Source: Roseateles oligotrophus
GTDB lineage: Bacteria > Pseudomonadota > Gammaproteobacteria > Burkholderiales > Burkholderiaceae_C
Direction: 5' to 3'
Assembly: GCF_025717515.1 (NCBI RefSeq)
Contig: NZ_JAJIRN010000001.1
Coordinates: 434,001 to 498,000 of the forward strand
Length of the DNA: 64,000 bases
The notes beneath the pieces are model-generated. The model was not told where the DNA came from. It saw nothing but the letters and a program-made list of their open reading frames with translations, and did not search any database. Position 1 is the stretch's first letter. Each line of letters opens with the position of its first letter. The translations under genes and the position numbers were made by a program. Shown piece by piece: positions 16,039 to 23,970 of the stretch.

Positions 16039-16806
16039 ATGGGCATCGGTACTCTGGACTGGACCCGGCGCGGCGGTATGTTGACGCTCAATGAGCGCTG
16101 GCGACTGACCCTGGCGGCAATCGGCAAGCGGGCGCGCCTGCATAAAGCGGCGCGGGCAGGCGAGACTCCCGCTGCGCTCAAGCTGCTCGACCGGCTGGGC
16201 TTGGGCGCCCTCGATTACATCGAGCAGCCTTGGGATGCGCTCGCCTTTGCCGCCTCAACCGCCGCACAAGAGCTGCAGCCGCAGTGGTTGAGCAACCATG
16301 GCTGGCGGACCTATGCCTGGGGCACCTTGCTGGCGCTTGATGGTAATCTGGAATACGACAAAAACCTCTTCTTTGCGGCTTGCATGTTGCACGACCTTGG
16401 TCTGACTCCCCATGCTGCCCAGCCGGCCGATCAATGCTTTACGCTGCGCAGCGCTCTTGCGGCTCGCAGCATTCTTCAGCGTGCCGGCGCGTCCCCGGCG
16501 CAGCTGGATTGCGTGGCGCAAGCGATCACCCTGCATCCCAATCTTGAGGTCGGCATCGAGCAAGGTGTGGAGGCGCATCTCTTGCAGGCCGGTGCTGCCT
16601 TCGATGTGGTCGGGCAGCGCAGCCATGAGCTGCCGGCAGCGCTGCAGGCGGGTGTGCTGGGCCGGCACCCACGCCTGGGTTTCAAGCAATCGTTTTGCGC
16701 CTGCATGCAGATGCAGGCGCAGGCAACGCCGAACTCGCGCATGGGCTTGTATGTGCGTCGCCTGGGTTTCCTAACTCTGATTCAGCAAGCACCTTTTGAC
16801 GAGTAG
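16039..16806 (+). CDS. HD-domain hydrolase, cyanamide-hydratase-like
   Basis: A 255-residue soluble protein with an HD phosphohydrolase fold. H87 in NHGWRTYAWG, H118-D119 in ACMLHDLGL and the His in AITLHPN form the metal-binding set. The pattern NH(x)R...LHDLGL is close to cyanamide hydratase-like and related HD proteins of unknown substrate. The C-terminal half has FDVVGQR and LPAALQAGVLGRHPRLGFKQ-like helices. It is co-transcribed with the 12-cysteine peptide nine bases upstream, so a metal-linked or nitrile/cyanamide detoxification role is conceivable but unproven. It converges with the LytTR regulator gene. Confidence 0.78.
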   Translation: MGIGTLDWTRRGGMLTLNERWRLTLAAIGKRARLHKAARAGETPAALKLLDRLGLGALDYIEQPWDALAFAASTAAQELQPQWLSNHGWRTYAWGTLLALDGNLEYDKNLFFAACMLHDLGLTPHAAQPADQCFTLRSALAARSILQRAGASPAQLDCVAQAITLHPNLEVGIEQGVEAHLLQAGAAFDVVGQRSHELPAALQAGVLGRHPRLGFKQSFCACMQMQAQATPNSRMGLYVRRLGFLTLIQQAPFDE

Positions 16807-16857
16807 CGCCATTCGAGTGGGGCCCAAGCTGGGTCATTTCTGGCGCGAGCAGCGGCT

Positions 16858-17679
16858 CTACATCGGCCGGAACAGGTAGCTAAACGCGCGGCTGACCTTG
16901 ATGGGGCGCTGCAGCCCGCGCAGCGTCAAGCTGTAATGCCCGATTTCGTCGCGCGTCGCGCTGAGGATGCAGTTGAAGTTGACGAGCACGCTGCGGTGCA
17001 CTTGCTTGAAATCGCTGGTGTCTATTCTGGCCGTGAGCTCACGCAGGCTCATGCGCACCAGCGCCTCGCCGGTCGCGGTGACGACATTCACATATTTTTC
17101 GGTGGCCTCGAAACAAATGACCTCGGCGACCGGAATCATCCGGACGGTGTTGCCGACGCCCGCTCGAATAACCTTGATCCGCTCCGGTGCTTCTTTCTCT
17201 TCCATTTCCTCTGCGGACGCGGACAGTGTCTGTACCTTTTGCATCAAAGCGCCCATTTCACCCGTAGCGGGCGACTCGGCACGCTCACCGAGCCGGCGTT
17301 TGAGTCGCTCAACGCTAGACCTCAAGCGCTCGGCGGTGACCGGCTTGAGCAAATAGTCGACCGCCGAGTGCTCGAACGCGGCGATGGCAAATTCGTCATA
17401 GGCCGTGACGAAGACAAACAGCGGTTCCGCCTTGTCGCCCGGCCAATCGTCGGCGACCACCTCCGCCACTTCCAGACCGGTCTTGCCGGGCATCTTGATG
17501 TCGAGAAACATGATGTCGGGCGCTTGTTCGAGTGCCAGCTCAATGGCGGAGAGCCCATCCTCGGCAACGGCGATCACTCGCAGTTCGGGCCAGACCTCGG
17601 CCAGTAAACGCGACAAGGTTCTGGCGAGTACCGGCTCATCTTCGGCGATGAGGGCACTTGGCCTAGCTTCTGTATTCAT
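16858..17679 (-). CDS. LytTR-family response regulator
   Basis: A 273-residue regulator with an N-terminal receiver domain. The acidic pair is in IAEDE (11-15), the phospho-acceptor is D60 in IMFLDIKMPG, and the switch residues lie in FVTAYDEFAIAAFEHSAVDYLLKP. A linker of about 40 residues precedes the C-terminal LytTR DNA-binding domain, with VIPVAEVICFEATEKYVNV-like strands, LRELTARI and FKQVHRSVLVN. It is the AlgR/LytR type. The ATG at 17677-17679 overlaps the kinase stop by four bases (ATGA), so the two are translationally coupled. The longer open frame to 17937 lies inside the kinase gene and is rejected. Confidence 0.93.
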   Translation of the reverse strand: MNTEARPSALIAEDEPVLARTLSRLLAEVWPELRVIAVAEDGLSAIELALEQAPDIMFLDIKMPGKTGLEVAEVVADDWPGDKAEPLFVFVTAYDEFAIAAFEHSAVDYLLKPVTAERLRSSVERLKRRLGERAESPATGEMGALMQKVQTLSASAEEMEEKEAPERIKVIRAGVGNTVRMIPVAEVICFEATEKYVNVVTATGEALVRMSLRELTARIDTSDFKQVHRSVLVNFNCILSATRDEIGHYSLTLRGLQRPIKVSRAFSYLFRPM

Positions 17680-18770
17680 TGGGGAATCCTTACGCTGGCA
17701 CAAAGGCCGGTCGGTGTTTGAGGCATCAGTGTCAAGCTGGCGCGTGGCCCGTAGGCGGCAAGCAGGCGTTCCCGCACATGCTGCAAGCCATAGCTGGCGT
17801 TGGGCCCCTGCGCCAGCGCCCTGGCCGCGCCTTCGGCTGATAGGCCCAGGCCGGTGTCGGTCACCGAAATCTCGACCCCCGCCACAACCCCCGCTTCCAG
17901 CCCAAGGTCGACACGCCGCGCGCGCACCTCGATGCACCCCGCGCCGACCTTGGGTTCGAGCCCATGCTTGATGGCGTTCTCGACCAAGGGTTGCAGCAGC
18001 ATTGGCGGCAAGGCCATCTGCTCGAGACCGCTGGGCAGATCGAGCCGGTAGCTCAGGCGCGGCCCCATGCGCACCGACATGATGTCCAGGTAGGCGCGCA
18101 ATTGCGCGAATTCATCCCGCAAGCTGCTGAGTTCCGTTCGGGAGGCCGCCAGCGCGCTGCGCAGGTAAGTAATCAGTTGGTCGATCATGAACTCGGCCTG
18201 CCGCGAATCTTCGCTGACCAGGGAGCGCAGGTTGGCCAGCGTGTTGAACAGCATATGCGGCTCCAACTGGGCGCGCAGCAGGCGCAGCTCGAACTCGGTC
18301 GCCAGACGCTGGGCTTCGGAGCGCGCTGCGGCCTCGTTCGCGAGGCGCTCGCGGCTGGCAAAGTAGTGCAGGCCGAAGCCGGCAATCAGCAGCGTGAAGA
18401 CGATGGGCAGCAGTCTGTCCTGGCCCGGACTCATGACTCGAAAGGGCTCGCCAAGCATCACGAGTGCCAGCACATGGCCGGCCACATAGCCCGCCGGGAT
18501 GGCGATGATGCCGGTCAGTGCCCAGCCCAACGTAGATCCGATGTTTGGAAACCAGCGCGAGGTCCTGAGCAGCATCGCAGTGCCCACGATGCCCATGCCG
18601 ACACATTCACTGAATACGAGCAGCCGGCCCCAACTGTCCACGCCCGGCGCAGCGATGAACAGCACGCTGGCCGCCAAGGCCCAGAACAAGGCCGAGCCCA
18701 GGGTCAGGCGCAGCAGACCCTGCCAGGTCTTGGGCGTCGGCCGAGTGTTGGCGGTAGTAAGGTGAGACAT
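17676..18770 (-). CDS. LytS/AlgZ-type sensor histidine kinase
   Basis: A 364-residue membrane kinase. Four hydrophobic segments fall at about 26-42, 50-68, 82-106 and 121-137. The cytoplasmic His_kinase block LRAQLEPHMLFNTLANLRSL has the phospho-accepting H172. The ATPase part shows MLLQPLVENAIKHGLEP (N box), VTDTGLGLS (G1) and GLQHVRERLLAAYG (G2). It phosphorylates the LytTR regulator encoded by the overlapping downstream gene. No periplasmic ligand domain is seen, so membrane state or a small ligand is the likely input; that is inference. The next genes on the same strand upstream are DUF350, DUF4178 and SPFH genes, 228 bases away. Confidence 0.92.
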   Translation of the reverse strand: MSHLTTANTRPTPKTWQGLLRLTLGSALFWALAASVLFIAAPGVDSWGRLLVFSECVGMGIVGTAMLLRTSRWFPNIGSTLGWALTGIIAIPAGYVAGHVLALVMLGEPFRVMSPGQDRLLPIVFTLLIAGFGLHYFASRERLANEAAARSEAQRLATEFELRLLRAQLEPHMLFNTLANLRSLVSEDSRQAEFMIDQLITYLRSALAASRTELSSLRDEFAQLRAYLDIMSVRMGPRLSYRLDLPSGLEQMALPPMLLQPLVENAIKHGLEPKVGAGCIEVRARRVDLGLEAGVVAGVEISVTDTGLGLSAEGAARALAQGPNASYGLQHVRERLLAAYGPRASLTLMPQTPTGLCASVRIPQ

Positions 18771-18997
18771 GCCGCGCTATTCCTGAAGAAGACCGCTTCG
18801 CGCGGTGGCCGAGATCTTGCAGAACAAAAAATACAACAAGAGTCGTTGGCACTTTAGGTGCTGGGCCTTGATCTGCCTATTGCGCCTCGCCCCGCCGCTC
18901 GGAATCTGTCCTTGAATGGTCGATTGAGGGCTCCAAACGGCGAGCCGGCATCCTTTTTCGCGTCCAGCCCCACTTCACTCGTCGCACGCATTCGCCT

Positions 18998-19222
18998 TCA
19001 GCCGTGAATCGCGGCGGCCACGATCAGCCCGATCGAGATGCACATGGACGCCACCACGATGGCCAGTGCCAAGTTCTTCTGCTCGACGATTTCTTCCCAG
19101 AGTTTGTAGGGCGTCAATTTGTCGATGATGACAAAGCTGATCCAGAACACTAGCACGCCGATGACGGCATACAAGATCGAACCCAGCACGACGGCCGGGC
19201 GCAGCCATTCAAATCCATTCAT
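18998..19222 (-). CDS. DUF350 small membrane protein
   Basis: A 74-residue protein with two transmembrane segments (about 10-32 and 52-72), starting MNGFEWLRPAVVLGS. The N-terminal FEWL, the FWISFVIIDKLTPYKLWEEI block and the EQKNLALAIVVASMCISIGLI block match DUF350 (YjfL-like) proteins, although only one repeat is present. An AAGGAGATC ribosome binding site precedes the ATG at 19222. Its function is unknown. The family recurs beside DUF4178, SPFH and polyamine genes, as here. The longer open frame to 19414 overlaps the DUF4178 gene and is rejected. Confidence 0.82.
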   Translation of the reverse strand: MNGFEWLRPAVVLGSILYAVIGVLVFWISFVIIDKLTPYKLWEEIVEQKNLALAIVVASMCISIGLIVAAAIHG

Positions 19223-19259
19223 AACGATCTCCTTGAATGCATAAATTCGTTTGCAGCGT

Positions 19260-20870
19260 TCATTTGTGGCCTCCGCCGCCACTGCCCGAGCCGCCGTAAG
19301 AGCCGCCGCTGTAACTGCCGCCACCGGGGTAGATGCGCGGGCCGCCGCTGCGCTTGCACTGCGCGTACTCGCTGCTGGCTTCTCCGAAATTGTCTTTATA
19401 GGCTTGGCAGTCATCGCTCTGGCTGCTGCAGGACTTCACCAGCATGAAGAGGAAAAACAGAGCGAACAGACCGAGGATGAAATTGCGAACAAAGCGCGGG
19501 TTGCTGCCGCTCAGGCTGGCAACATCGCGCGTCAGCGCTTCGCCAGGGGCGCCGTCCAACTTGAAGGCCTTGGCAACTTCACTGGCATCGAGCTTGCGCC
19601 CGAAACTCCATGTCACTTCGTCCGCGGTTTGTTCGCGGCTGAGCAGGGCGCCGGAGTTGCCCTGCGCTCCTTCGTAGTCGCTCACCAAGGCCTGCTGCTC
19701 GCGGTCGACCTGCCAGTAAAACTCGCCCAGCACATAAGTAACCTTGGCTCGATAGCTCCAGCGTTTCTTGAAGCTCTTGCCCTGCCATTCGACCTTGTCT
19801 CCGCTGCCTTGCGGCGCACCGGTCAGCGGCCGCACCAAACTCCAGCCTTCCTCGGTGTCAACCAGGAAGGCGAAGCCCTCGGTCTTGTTGAAGAGCAGGT
19901 ATTCGCGCCAGAAGGTCTGCTCGTCGTCGCTGCCCGCCACGGGCAGGTCGCAACGTTCCTGATAGCCGACCACCTGCCAGGGCAGGGCGGCGCCGCCGCT
20001 GACCGCCAAGCGGCCGACGGAGCCCAGGGCAATCTGCGGCTCGCGCCCATTCGCTTGCGCATAATGTGCCAGGTCGGCGCCCACGCCCTGCGAGATGTCC
20101 ACCACCGCATGGCATTGGCCGCAGACTATTGCTTTGCTGTTGGCCAGCTGCGGCGTCAGCGCGGCGCCGCAACTCGGGCATTCGATGGCGCGCGAGGCGA
20201 GGCCGGTGTCTTTGTCTTCCCGCAGGCCCTGCATGGCCAACTCTTCAAGGCGCACCGCGCGGCCCAGCGACCATTGCGCGCCGCTGGTCTGCCCATAGTC
20301 CAGCGTGCCGACCTCGTCCTGCGCGTTGCGCAGCTCGGCGACCCAATGCTCGCCTTGCAAGTCGGGCGGGCGCGGCAGTTCCCCTTGCGCGGCCAAGACT
20401 CGGGCGAGGGTGAGTGCGGCGACACGCCAGCTCTGGCCGGCCAAGACGATCAAGTCCCCCAAAACCAGCTCATGCGACTGCGGCACGGCCTCGCTCAGCG
20501 GGGCATCAAAGCTCAGCACGAACTGGCCGTTATCCTCGCTCAGCCAGCCACTTTTACCCGAATCGAACAGTGCATGCCATTCATTCCAGCTGCCGCCGCT
20601 GTAGCCGATTTGCAGACGCCCGACGATGCTGAAGGGCTCGCTGCTGAAGCGCCCGCTCGCACCGAGTTGCAGCGCCGAGTAGTCGTTCAGCAAGTCGGCG
20701 CTGACGCCGATCTTGCGCAGCGCCGAGCCCTCGCGCAGCAGGCAGCTGCGGCAGAAGCTGCAGACGGCGCTGGCCGAGGCCGCCGACGCGAACTCGACGG
20801 TCGCACCGCAGTTCGGGCAGGCCGCGCTCCAGCGGCGCTGGCTTGAGTCGGGTGAGCCGGTTTGAGTCAA
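19260..20870 (-). CDS. DUF4178 protein with two zinc ribbons and Gly-rich C-terminal tail
   Basis: A 536-residue protein with alternating modules. A zinc ribbon, CPNCGATVEF...CSFCRSC, falls at about 18-43 and is followed by a DUF4178 domain (about 60-200; LQIGYSGGSWNEWHALFD). A second ribbon, CPSCGAALTP...CGQCHAV, is at about 245-280 and is followed by a second DUF4178 domain (about 290-420; QVVGYQERC...FWREYLLFNKTEGFAFLV). A hydrophobic segment (FILGLFALFFLFML) then leads to a Ser/Gly/Tyr tail ending GGSGSGGGGHK. The domain is uncharacterised. It probably binds membranes or proteins. It lies between DUF350 and the SPFH gene, with seven bases to the latter, so they form one operon. Confidence 0.85.
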   Translation of the reverse strand: MTQTGSPDSSQRRWSAACPNCGATVEFASAASASAVCSFCRSCLLREGSALRKIGVSADLLNDYSALQLGASGRFSSEPFSIVGRLQIGYSGGSWNEWHALFDSGKSGWLSEDNGQFVLSFDAPLSEAVPQSHELVLGDLIVLAGQSWRVAALTLARVLAAQGELPRPPDLQGEHWVAELRNAQDEVGTLDYGQTSGAQWSLGRAVRLEELAMQGLREDKDTGLASRAIECPSCGAALTPQLANSKAIVCGQCHAVVDISQGVGADLAHYAQANGREPQIALGSVGRLAVSGGAALPWQVVGYQERCDLPVAGSDDEQTFWREYLLFNKTEGFAFLVDTEEGWSLVRPLTGAPQGSGDKVEWQGKSFKKRWSYRAKVTYVLGEFYWQVDREQQALVSDYEGAQGNSGALLSREQTADEVTWSFGRKLDASEVAKAFKLDGAPGEALTRDVASLSGSNPRFVRNFILGLFALFFLFMLVKSCSSQSDDCQAYKDNFGEASSEYAQCKRSGGPRIYPGGGSYSGGSYGGSGSGGGGHK

Positions 20871-20877
20871 CGGCGGC

Positions 20878-21912
20878 TCAACCCAGTTTCTTCAGCAGTT
20901 CGGCCTTCTTGGCGGCGAATTCCTCGTCGGTCAGGATGCCCTTGGTCTTGAGGTCGCCGAGCTTTTCCAGCAAGGCCATGATGTCCTCGGCGCTTTGAGG
21001 CCCCGTGATGGGCGCCGCAGCGGCATGGCCCGCCAGGCCGGCTTGCAATTGCTGGGCCATCACCTGACCCATGGCAAGACCTGCCCCCAGGCCCATCGCG
21101 TCGCCGGCCACGCCGCTGCCACCACCACCGGCCGCACCTTCGGCAAACTTGGGGATCGCCTGCGCGGTCTGGTACTGCATGAACTGGCCCATGTTCTGGC
21201 CGATCATGCCCATGCCGATTTTCTGATCCAGCACCTTCTGCAACTCCTCGGGCAGCGAGACGTTTTGCAGCGTCACGCTCTCCAGCTTGAGGCCGATCTT
21301 CTCGAACTCGGGCGCGGTGACGGTTTGCAATTGCTTGGCAAACTCGATCTGGTTGGCCGCCAAATCGAGGAAGGGAATGCCGGCCTGCGCGACCGCGTCG
21401 CTGATATGTTGCAGCATCATGCCGCGCAGTTGGCCGTCCAGGTCCGACACCGAGTAGCGCTCGCGCGTGCCCGAGATTTGGGTGTGGAACTGCTTGGCGT
21501 CGGCGATTCGGTAGGCGAAGTTGCCGAAGGCGCGCAGGCGCACGGCGCCAAAGTCCTTGTCCCGAATCGTCACCGGCTGCTGCGTGCCCCAGCGCTGATC
21601 GATCTGCTGGCGGCTGCTGAAGAAATAGACATCGCTTTTGAACGGCGACTCGAACAACTTGTCCCAGTTCTTCAGATAGGTCAGCACCGGCAAGGTTTGG
21701 GTCGTCAATTTGTACATGCCGGGGCCGAATACATCGGCGACCTTGCCCTCATTGACGAAGACGGCGATCTGCGATTCACGCACGGTCAGCGAGGCGCCAT
21801 GCTGGATTTCCATCTCGGCCATGGGGAAGCGCCAGGCCAGCGTACCGTCGGAGTCCTCGGTCCACTGAATAATGTCTATGAACTGTTTCTTGATGAAGTC
21901 CATCAGTCCCAT
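20878..21912 (-). CDS. SPFH/Band-7 protein with C-terminal SHOCT domain
   Basis: A 344-residue protein starting MGLMDFIKKQFIDIIQWTED. The SPFH-type region (about 25-215) has VFGPGMYKLTT, IRDKDFGAVRLRAFGNFAYRI and a coiled IEFAKQLQTVTAPEFEKIGL segment. A Gly/Ala-rich, weakly hydrophobic stretch (about 245-305) follows. The end is a SHOCT helix pair, DIMALLEKLGDLKTKGILTDEEFAAKKAELLKK. Related proteins were once named virion core protein-like, and some assemble into membrane-associated rings. It leads the DUF4178-DUF350 operon. The ATG at 21910-21912 has a GGGAGAACG ribosome site. The open frame to 22434 is the shadow of moaE. Confidence 0.87.
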   Translation of the reverse strand: MGLMDFIKKQFIDIIQWTEDSDGTLAWRFPMAEMEIQHGASLTVRESQIAVFVNEGKVADVFGPGMYKLTTQTLPVLTYLKNWDKLFESPFKSDVYFFSSRQQIDQRWGTQQPVTIRDKDFGAVRLRAFGNFAYRIADAKQFHTQISGTRERYSVSDLDGQLRGMMLQHISDAVAQAGIPFLDLAANQIEFAKQLQTVTAPEFEKIGLKLESVTLQNVSLPEELQKVLDQKIGMGMIGQNMGQFMQYQTAQAIPKFAEGAAGGGGSGVAGDAMGLGAGLAMGQVMAQQLQAGLAGHAAAAPITGPQSAEDIMALLEKLGDLKTKGILTDEEFAAKKAELLKKLG

Positions 21913-22020
21913 ATCGTTCTCCCGGTGGTTGCGCTTGCGCAGCAGTATGCGACAGCTCGGGGCCTTTTTTACTCCCACCTGCGGGTGATATTTACCTGCT
22001 GCCGCAGGCACAATTCCGGC

Positions 22021-22509
22021 ATGAGAAAAAATTCCCCCCGCGTCAGCATCCAGACCGAAGACTTTGATCTCGGCGCCGAAACCTTGGCGCTGCGTGCTCA
22101 AGATGGTGGCATCGGAGCGGTGGTTGCCTTTGTAGGCACCGTGCGTGATGCCAGTCACGGCCAGAGCGTCAGCGCGATGGAGTTGGAGCATTATCCCGGC
22201 ATGACCGAGGCGGCGATCGAGGCGATGATTGATGCTGCCTTCGCACGCTTTGACCTTCGCGCCGCCCGCGTGATTCACCGCGTCGGCGCCTTGGCCGCCT
22301 GCGACCAGATCGTGCTGGTGCTGGCGGCGTCCGCACATCGGGGTCAGGCCTTTCAGGCTTGCGAATTCTTGATGGACTACCTGAAGACGCAAGCCCCGTT
22401 CTGGAAGAAGGAAACCACGCCCGAGGGCGCGCATTGGGTCGACGCGCGCGATAGCGATGATGCGGCGCTGGCGCGCTGGGGTCTGGCCTCCAACAACGCC
22501 GGCGTATGA
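22021..22509 (+). CDS. moaE: Molybdopterin synthase catalytic subunit MoaE
   Basis: A 162-residue enzyme that transfers sulfur from MoaD thiocarboxylate to precursor Z. Motifs are VAFVGTVRDASHGQSVSAMELEHYPGM-type (shown here only in part: AFVGTVRD, LEHYPGM), VIHRVGAL, VLVLAASAHRGQAF and the C-terminal lysine block APFWKKE. The length is typical. The ATG at 22021 opens directly after a short divergent spacer shared with the SPFH gene; that spacer holds two small hairpins (21976-21987 and 21995-22008). The stop overlaps crcB by four bases. It is unlinked to moaD at 7673. Confidence 0.94.
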   Translation: MRKNSPRVSIQTEDFDLGAETLALRAQDGGIGAVVAFVGTVRDASHGQSVSAMELEHYPGMTEAAIEAMIDAAFARFDLRAARVIHRVGALAACDQIVLVLAASAHRGQAFQACEFLMDYLKTQAPFWKKETTPEGAHWVDARDSDDAALARWGLASNNAGV

Positions 22510-22892
22510 GCGCGGCCTTGGGTCTGCAGGCTGCGGCCGTCGCCGCTGGTGCGGCCATCGGCGCTTTGGCCCGCTGGGGCACCGGCTTGTGGCTGAACGC
22601 CAGCTATCCCGGCTTTCCGCTCGGCACCTTGGTCGTCAATCTGGTCGGTGGCCTGTTGATCGGGATGGCGATGGCCTGGTTCGGCCGCAACCCTAACGAT
22701 CTGCTCAAGCTGCTGCTGGTCACCGGATTTCTCGGCGGGCTCACGACTTTCTCGGCCTTCTCGGTCGAATCATTGGGCTTGCTGCAGCGCGGCGAGGTCG
22801 GGCTGGCCTTGTGGCATGGCGCGCTGCACACCCTCGGCGGCCTGGCTTGTGCGGCAGCCGGTTGGCGCTTGATGCAGCAACTGCAGGGTTGA
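22506..22892 (+). CDS. crcB: Fluoride channel CrcB/Fluc
   Basis: A 128-residue inner-membrane protein with four transmembrane helices that exports fluoride as a dual-topology dimer. Family motifs are GALARW, GTLVVNLVGGLLIG and GFLGGLTTFSAFSVE, the last containing the Phe residues lining the pore. The start overlaps the moaE stop as ATGA. No fluoride riboswitch is visible, which is expected since the gene is translationally coupled to moaE. Confidence 0.95.
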   Translation: MSAALGLQAAAVAAGAAIGALARWGTGLWLNASYPGFPLGTLVVNLVGGLLIGMAMAWFGRNPNDLLKLLLVTGFLGGLTTFSAFSVESLGLLQRGEVGLALWHGALHTLGGLACAAAGWRLMQQLQG

Positions 22893-22919
22893 TACCGATA
22901 CGGGCGAGGTAGCTCAAGC

Positions 22920-22936
22920 ATATATCTTTGATATAT
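22920..22936. promoter_or_regulatory. AT-rich palindrome between crcB and the M9-type peptidase gene
   Basis: ATATATC-TTT-GATATAT is a perfect seven-base dyad with a three-base centre in otherwise GC-rich DNA. GC on the left and ATGC on the right could extend it past a bulge. It lies 68 bases before the TTG start of the downstream gene, so it may be an operator or promoter element. Confidence 0.5.
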
Positions 22937-23003
22937 TTATGCATTGGGCGTGAATGCTGCGAGCTGCGGCGTTCGGAGCGCTTGACCGTATTGGAGAAAA
23001 GTT

Positions 23004-23954
23004 TTGATAGCAAGCCAAAAGACGCCCGGCAGTTTGACCGCCCAGGCGGCGCTCGTATGGGGCTTTTTTCTGGGCTGCGGCCCTGGCCACGCAGAAGATC
23101 ACTCGGCACCCAGCGCGGCCGCAAACTTGGTCAGCGTCGAGCAGGTCTTGAGTCGGGCCCATCGCTGCAGCGCCACGCTCGAGTTGCGCTCGCAGGCCTT
23201 GAGTCCCCAGCAAGAGGCCCAGATATGCGGTGAATTGGCCGCGATCGAGATCCGCTTTCACCGCCTGTTCGGCACCGAGGGCCGGCCGGTCAAACATGAT
23301 TTGAACAACTCCCTGCGCGCCAATATTTATGCCTCCGGCGATGAGTTCGTGCGTTATGCCGGCCAGCATTTCGACATGCCGACGAATAACGGCGGCATGT
23401 ATCTGGAGGGCCTGCCGGAGCGCGTCGGCAACCGCGCCGAGTTCGTCGCCAACCAGAAAAAGGACGGCAGCGTGCGCAATCTCGGCCATGAATATGTCCA
23501 CTATCTGGACGGGCGCTTCAACCTTTACGGCGACTTTTGCGCCAATCTGCACGACTCGCATGACGCACCGGAAAATTGCCCCAAGCCGGCGCCGCAGACG
23601 CCCTATCTGATCTGGTGGACCGAGGGTGTGGCCGAGTACATTGCGCGCGGCGCAGATCATCCCAAAGCAATGAAGGCGGCGGGCAGCAAGGCCTTTGCCT
23701 TGAGCCAATTGTTCGACACCGGCTATATGAACAACGGCGGCGATGAGCGCGTCTATGCCTGGGGTTACTTGGCCGCCAGGTTCATGCTGGAGCGGCAGCG
23801 AGTTCGGCTTGAGCAGATGCTGGCCTTCACCCGCAGCGGCGACTACCCGCGCTACCAGGCCTTGCTGCGCGGCTGGGGCAGCAGCCTGGATGCGGAGTTT
23901 GCGAAATGGCTGGAAGGCTTGAGCCCGGCGCTTGAGCAGACCGCTCAGAACTAG
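23004..23954 (+). CDS. Secreted M9-like zinc metallopeptidase (minimal collagenase-type catalytic domain)
   Basis: A 316-residue exported protein with a signal region (about 12-30, LVWGFFLGCGPGHA). The zinc site HEYVH is at 162-166, inside GHEYVHYLDGRFNLYGDF, and the third ligand is E207 in WWTEGVAEYI. Both blocks are typical of M9 (Vibrio/clostridial) collagenases. True collagenases are two to three times longer, with an activator domain and collagen-binding repeats. Here only a compact catalytic part is present, so the substrate may differ. The TTG start at 23004 is supported by GGAGAA five bases upstream. It converges with the YciI-like gene. Confidence 0.8.
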   Translation: MIASQKTPGSLTAQAALVWGFFLGCGPGHAEDHSAPSAAANLVSVEQVLSRAHRCSATLELRSQALSPQQEAQICGELAAIEIRFHRLFGTEGRPVKHDLNNSLRANIYASGDEFVRYAGQHFDMPTNNGGMYLEGLPERVGNRAEFVANQKKDGSVRNLGHEYVHYLDGRFNLYGDFCANLHDSHDAPENCPKPAPQTPYLIWWTEGVAEYIARGADHPKAMKAAGSKAFALSQLFDTGYMNNGGDERVYAWGYLAARFMLERQRVRLEQMLAFTRSGDYPRYQALLRGWGSSLDAEFAKWLEGLSPALEQTAQN

Positions 23955-23970
23955 GCGCGCAGGCTCTGCA

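Noticed and set aside
17964-18857. 297-codon open frame on the plus strand
   Set aside because: It is the shadow of the LytS-type kinase gene, with Gln/Arg-rich sequence and no domain.
20995-22020. N-terminal extension of the moaE frame
   Set aside because: This part is antisense to the SPFH gene. MoaE homology begins at the ATG at 22021.
21960-22020. Possible molybdenum-cofactor riboswitch before moaE
   Set aside because: Only two small hairpins with four- and five-base stems are visible, and the leader is too short for the known Moco RNA element.
22400-22510. Fluoride riboswitch before crcB
   Set aside because: The start of crcB overlaps the moaE coding end, leaving no room for a leader element, and the conserved core is not seen.
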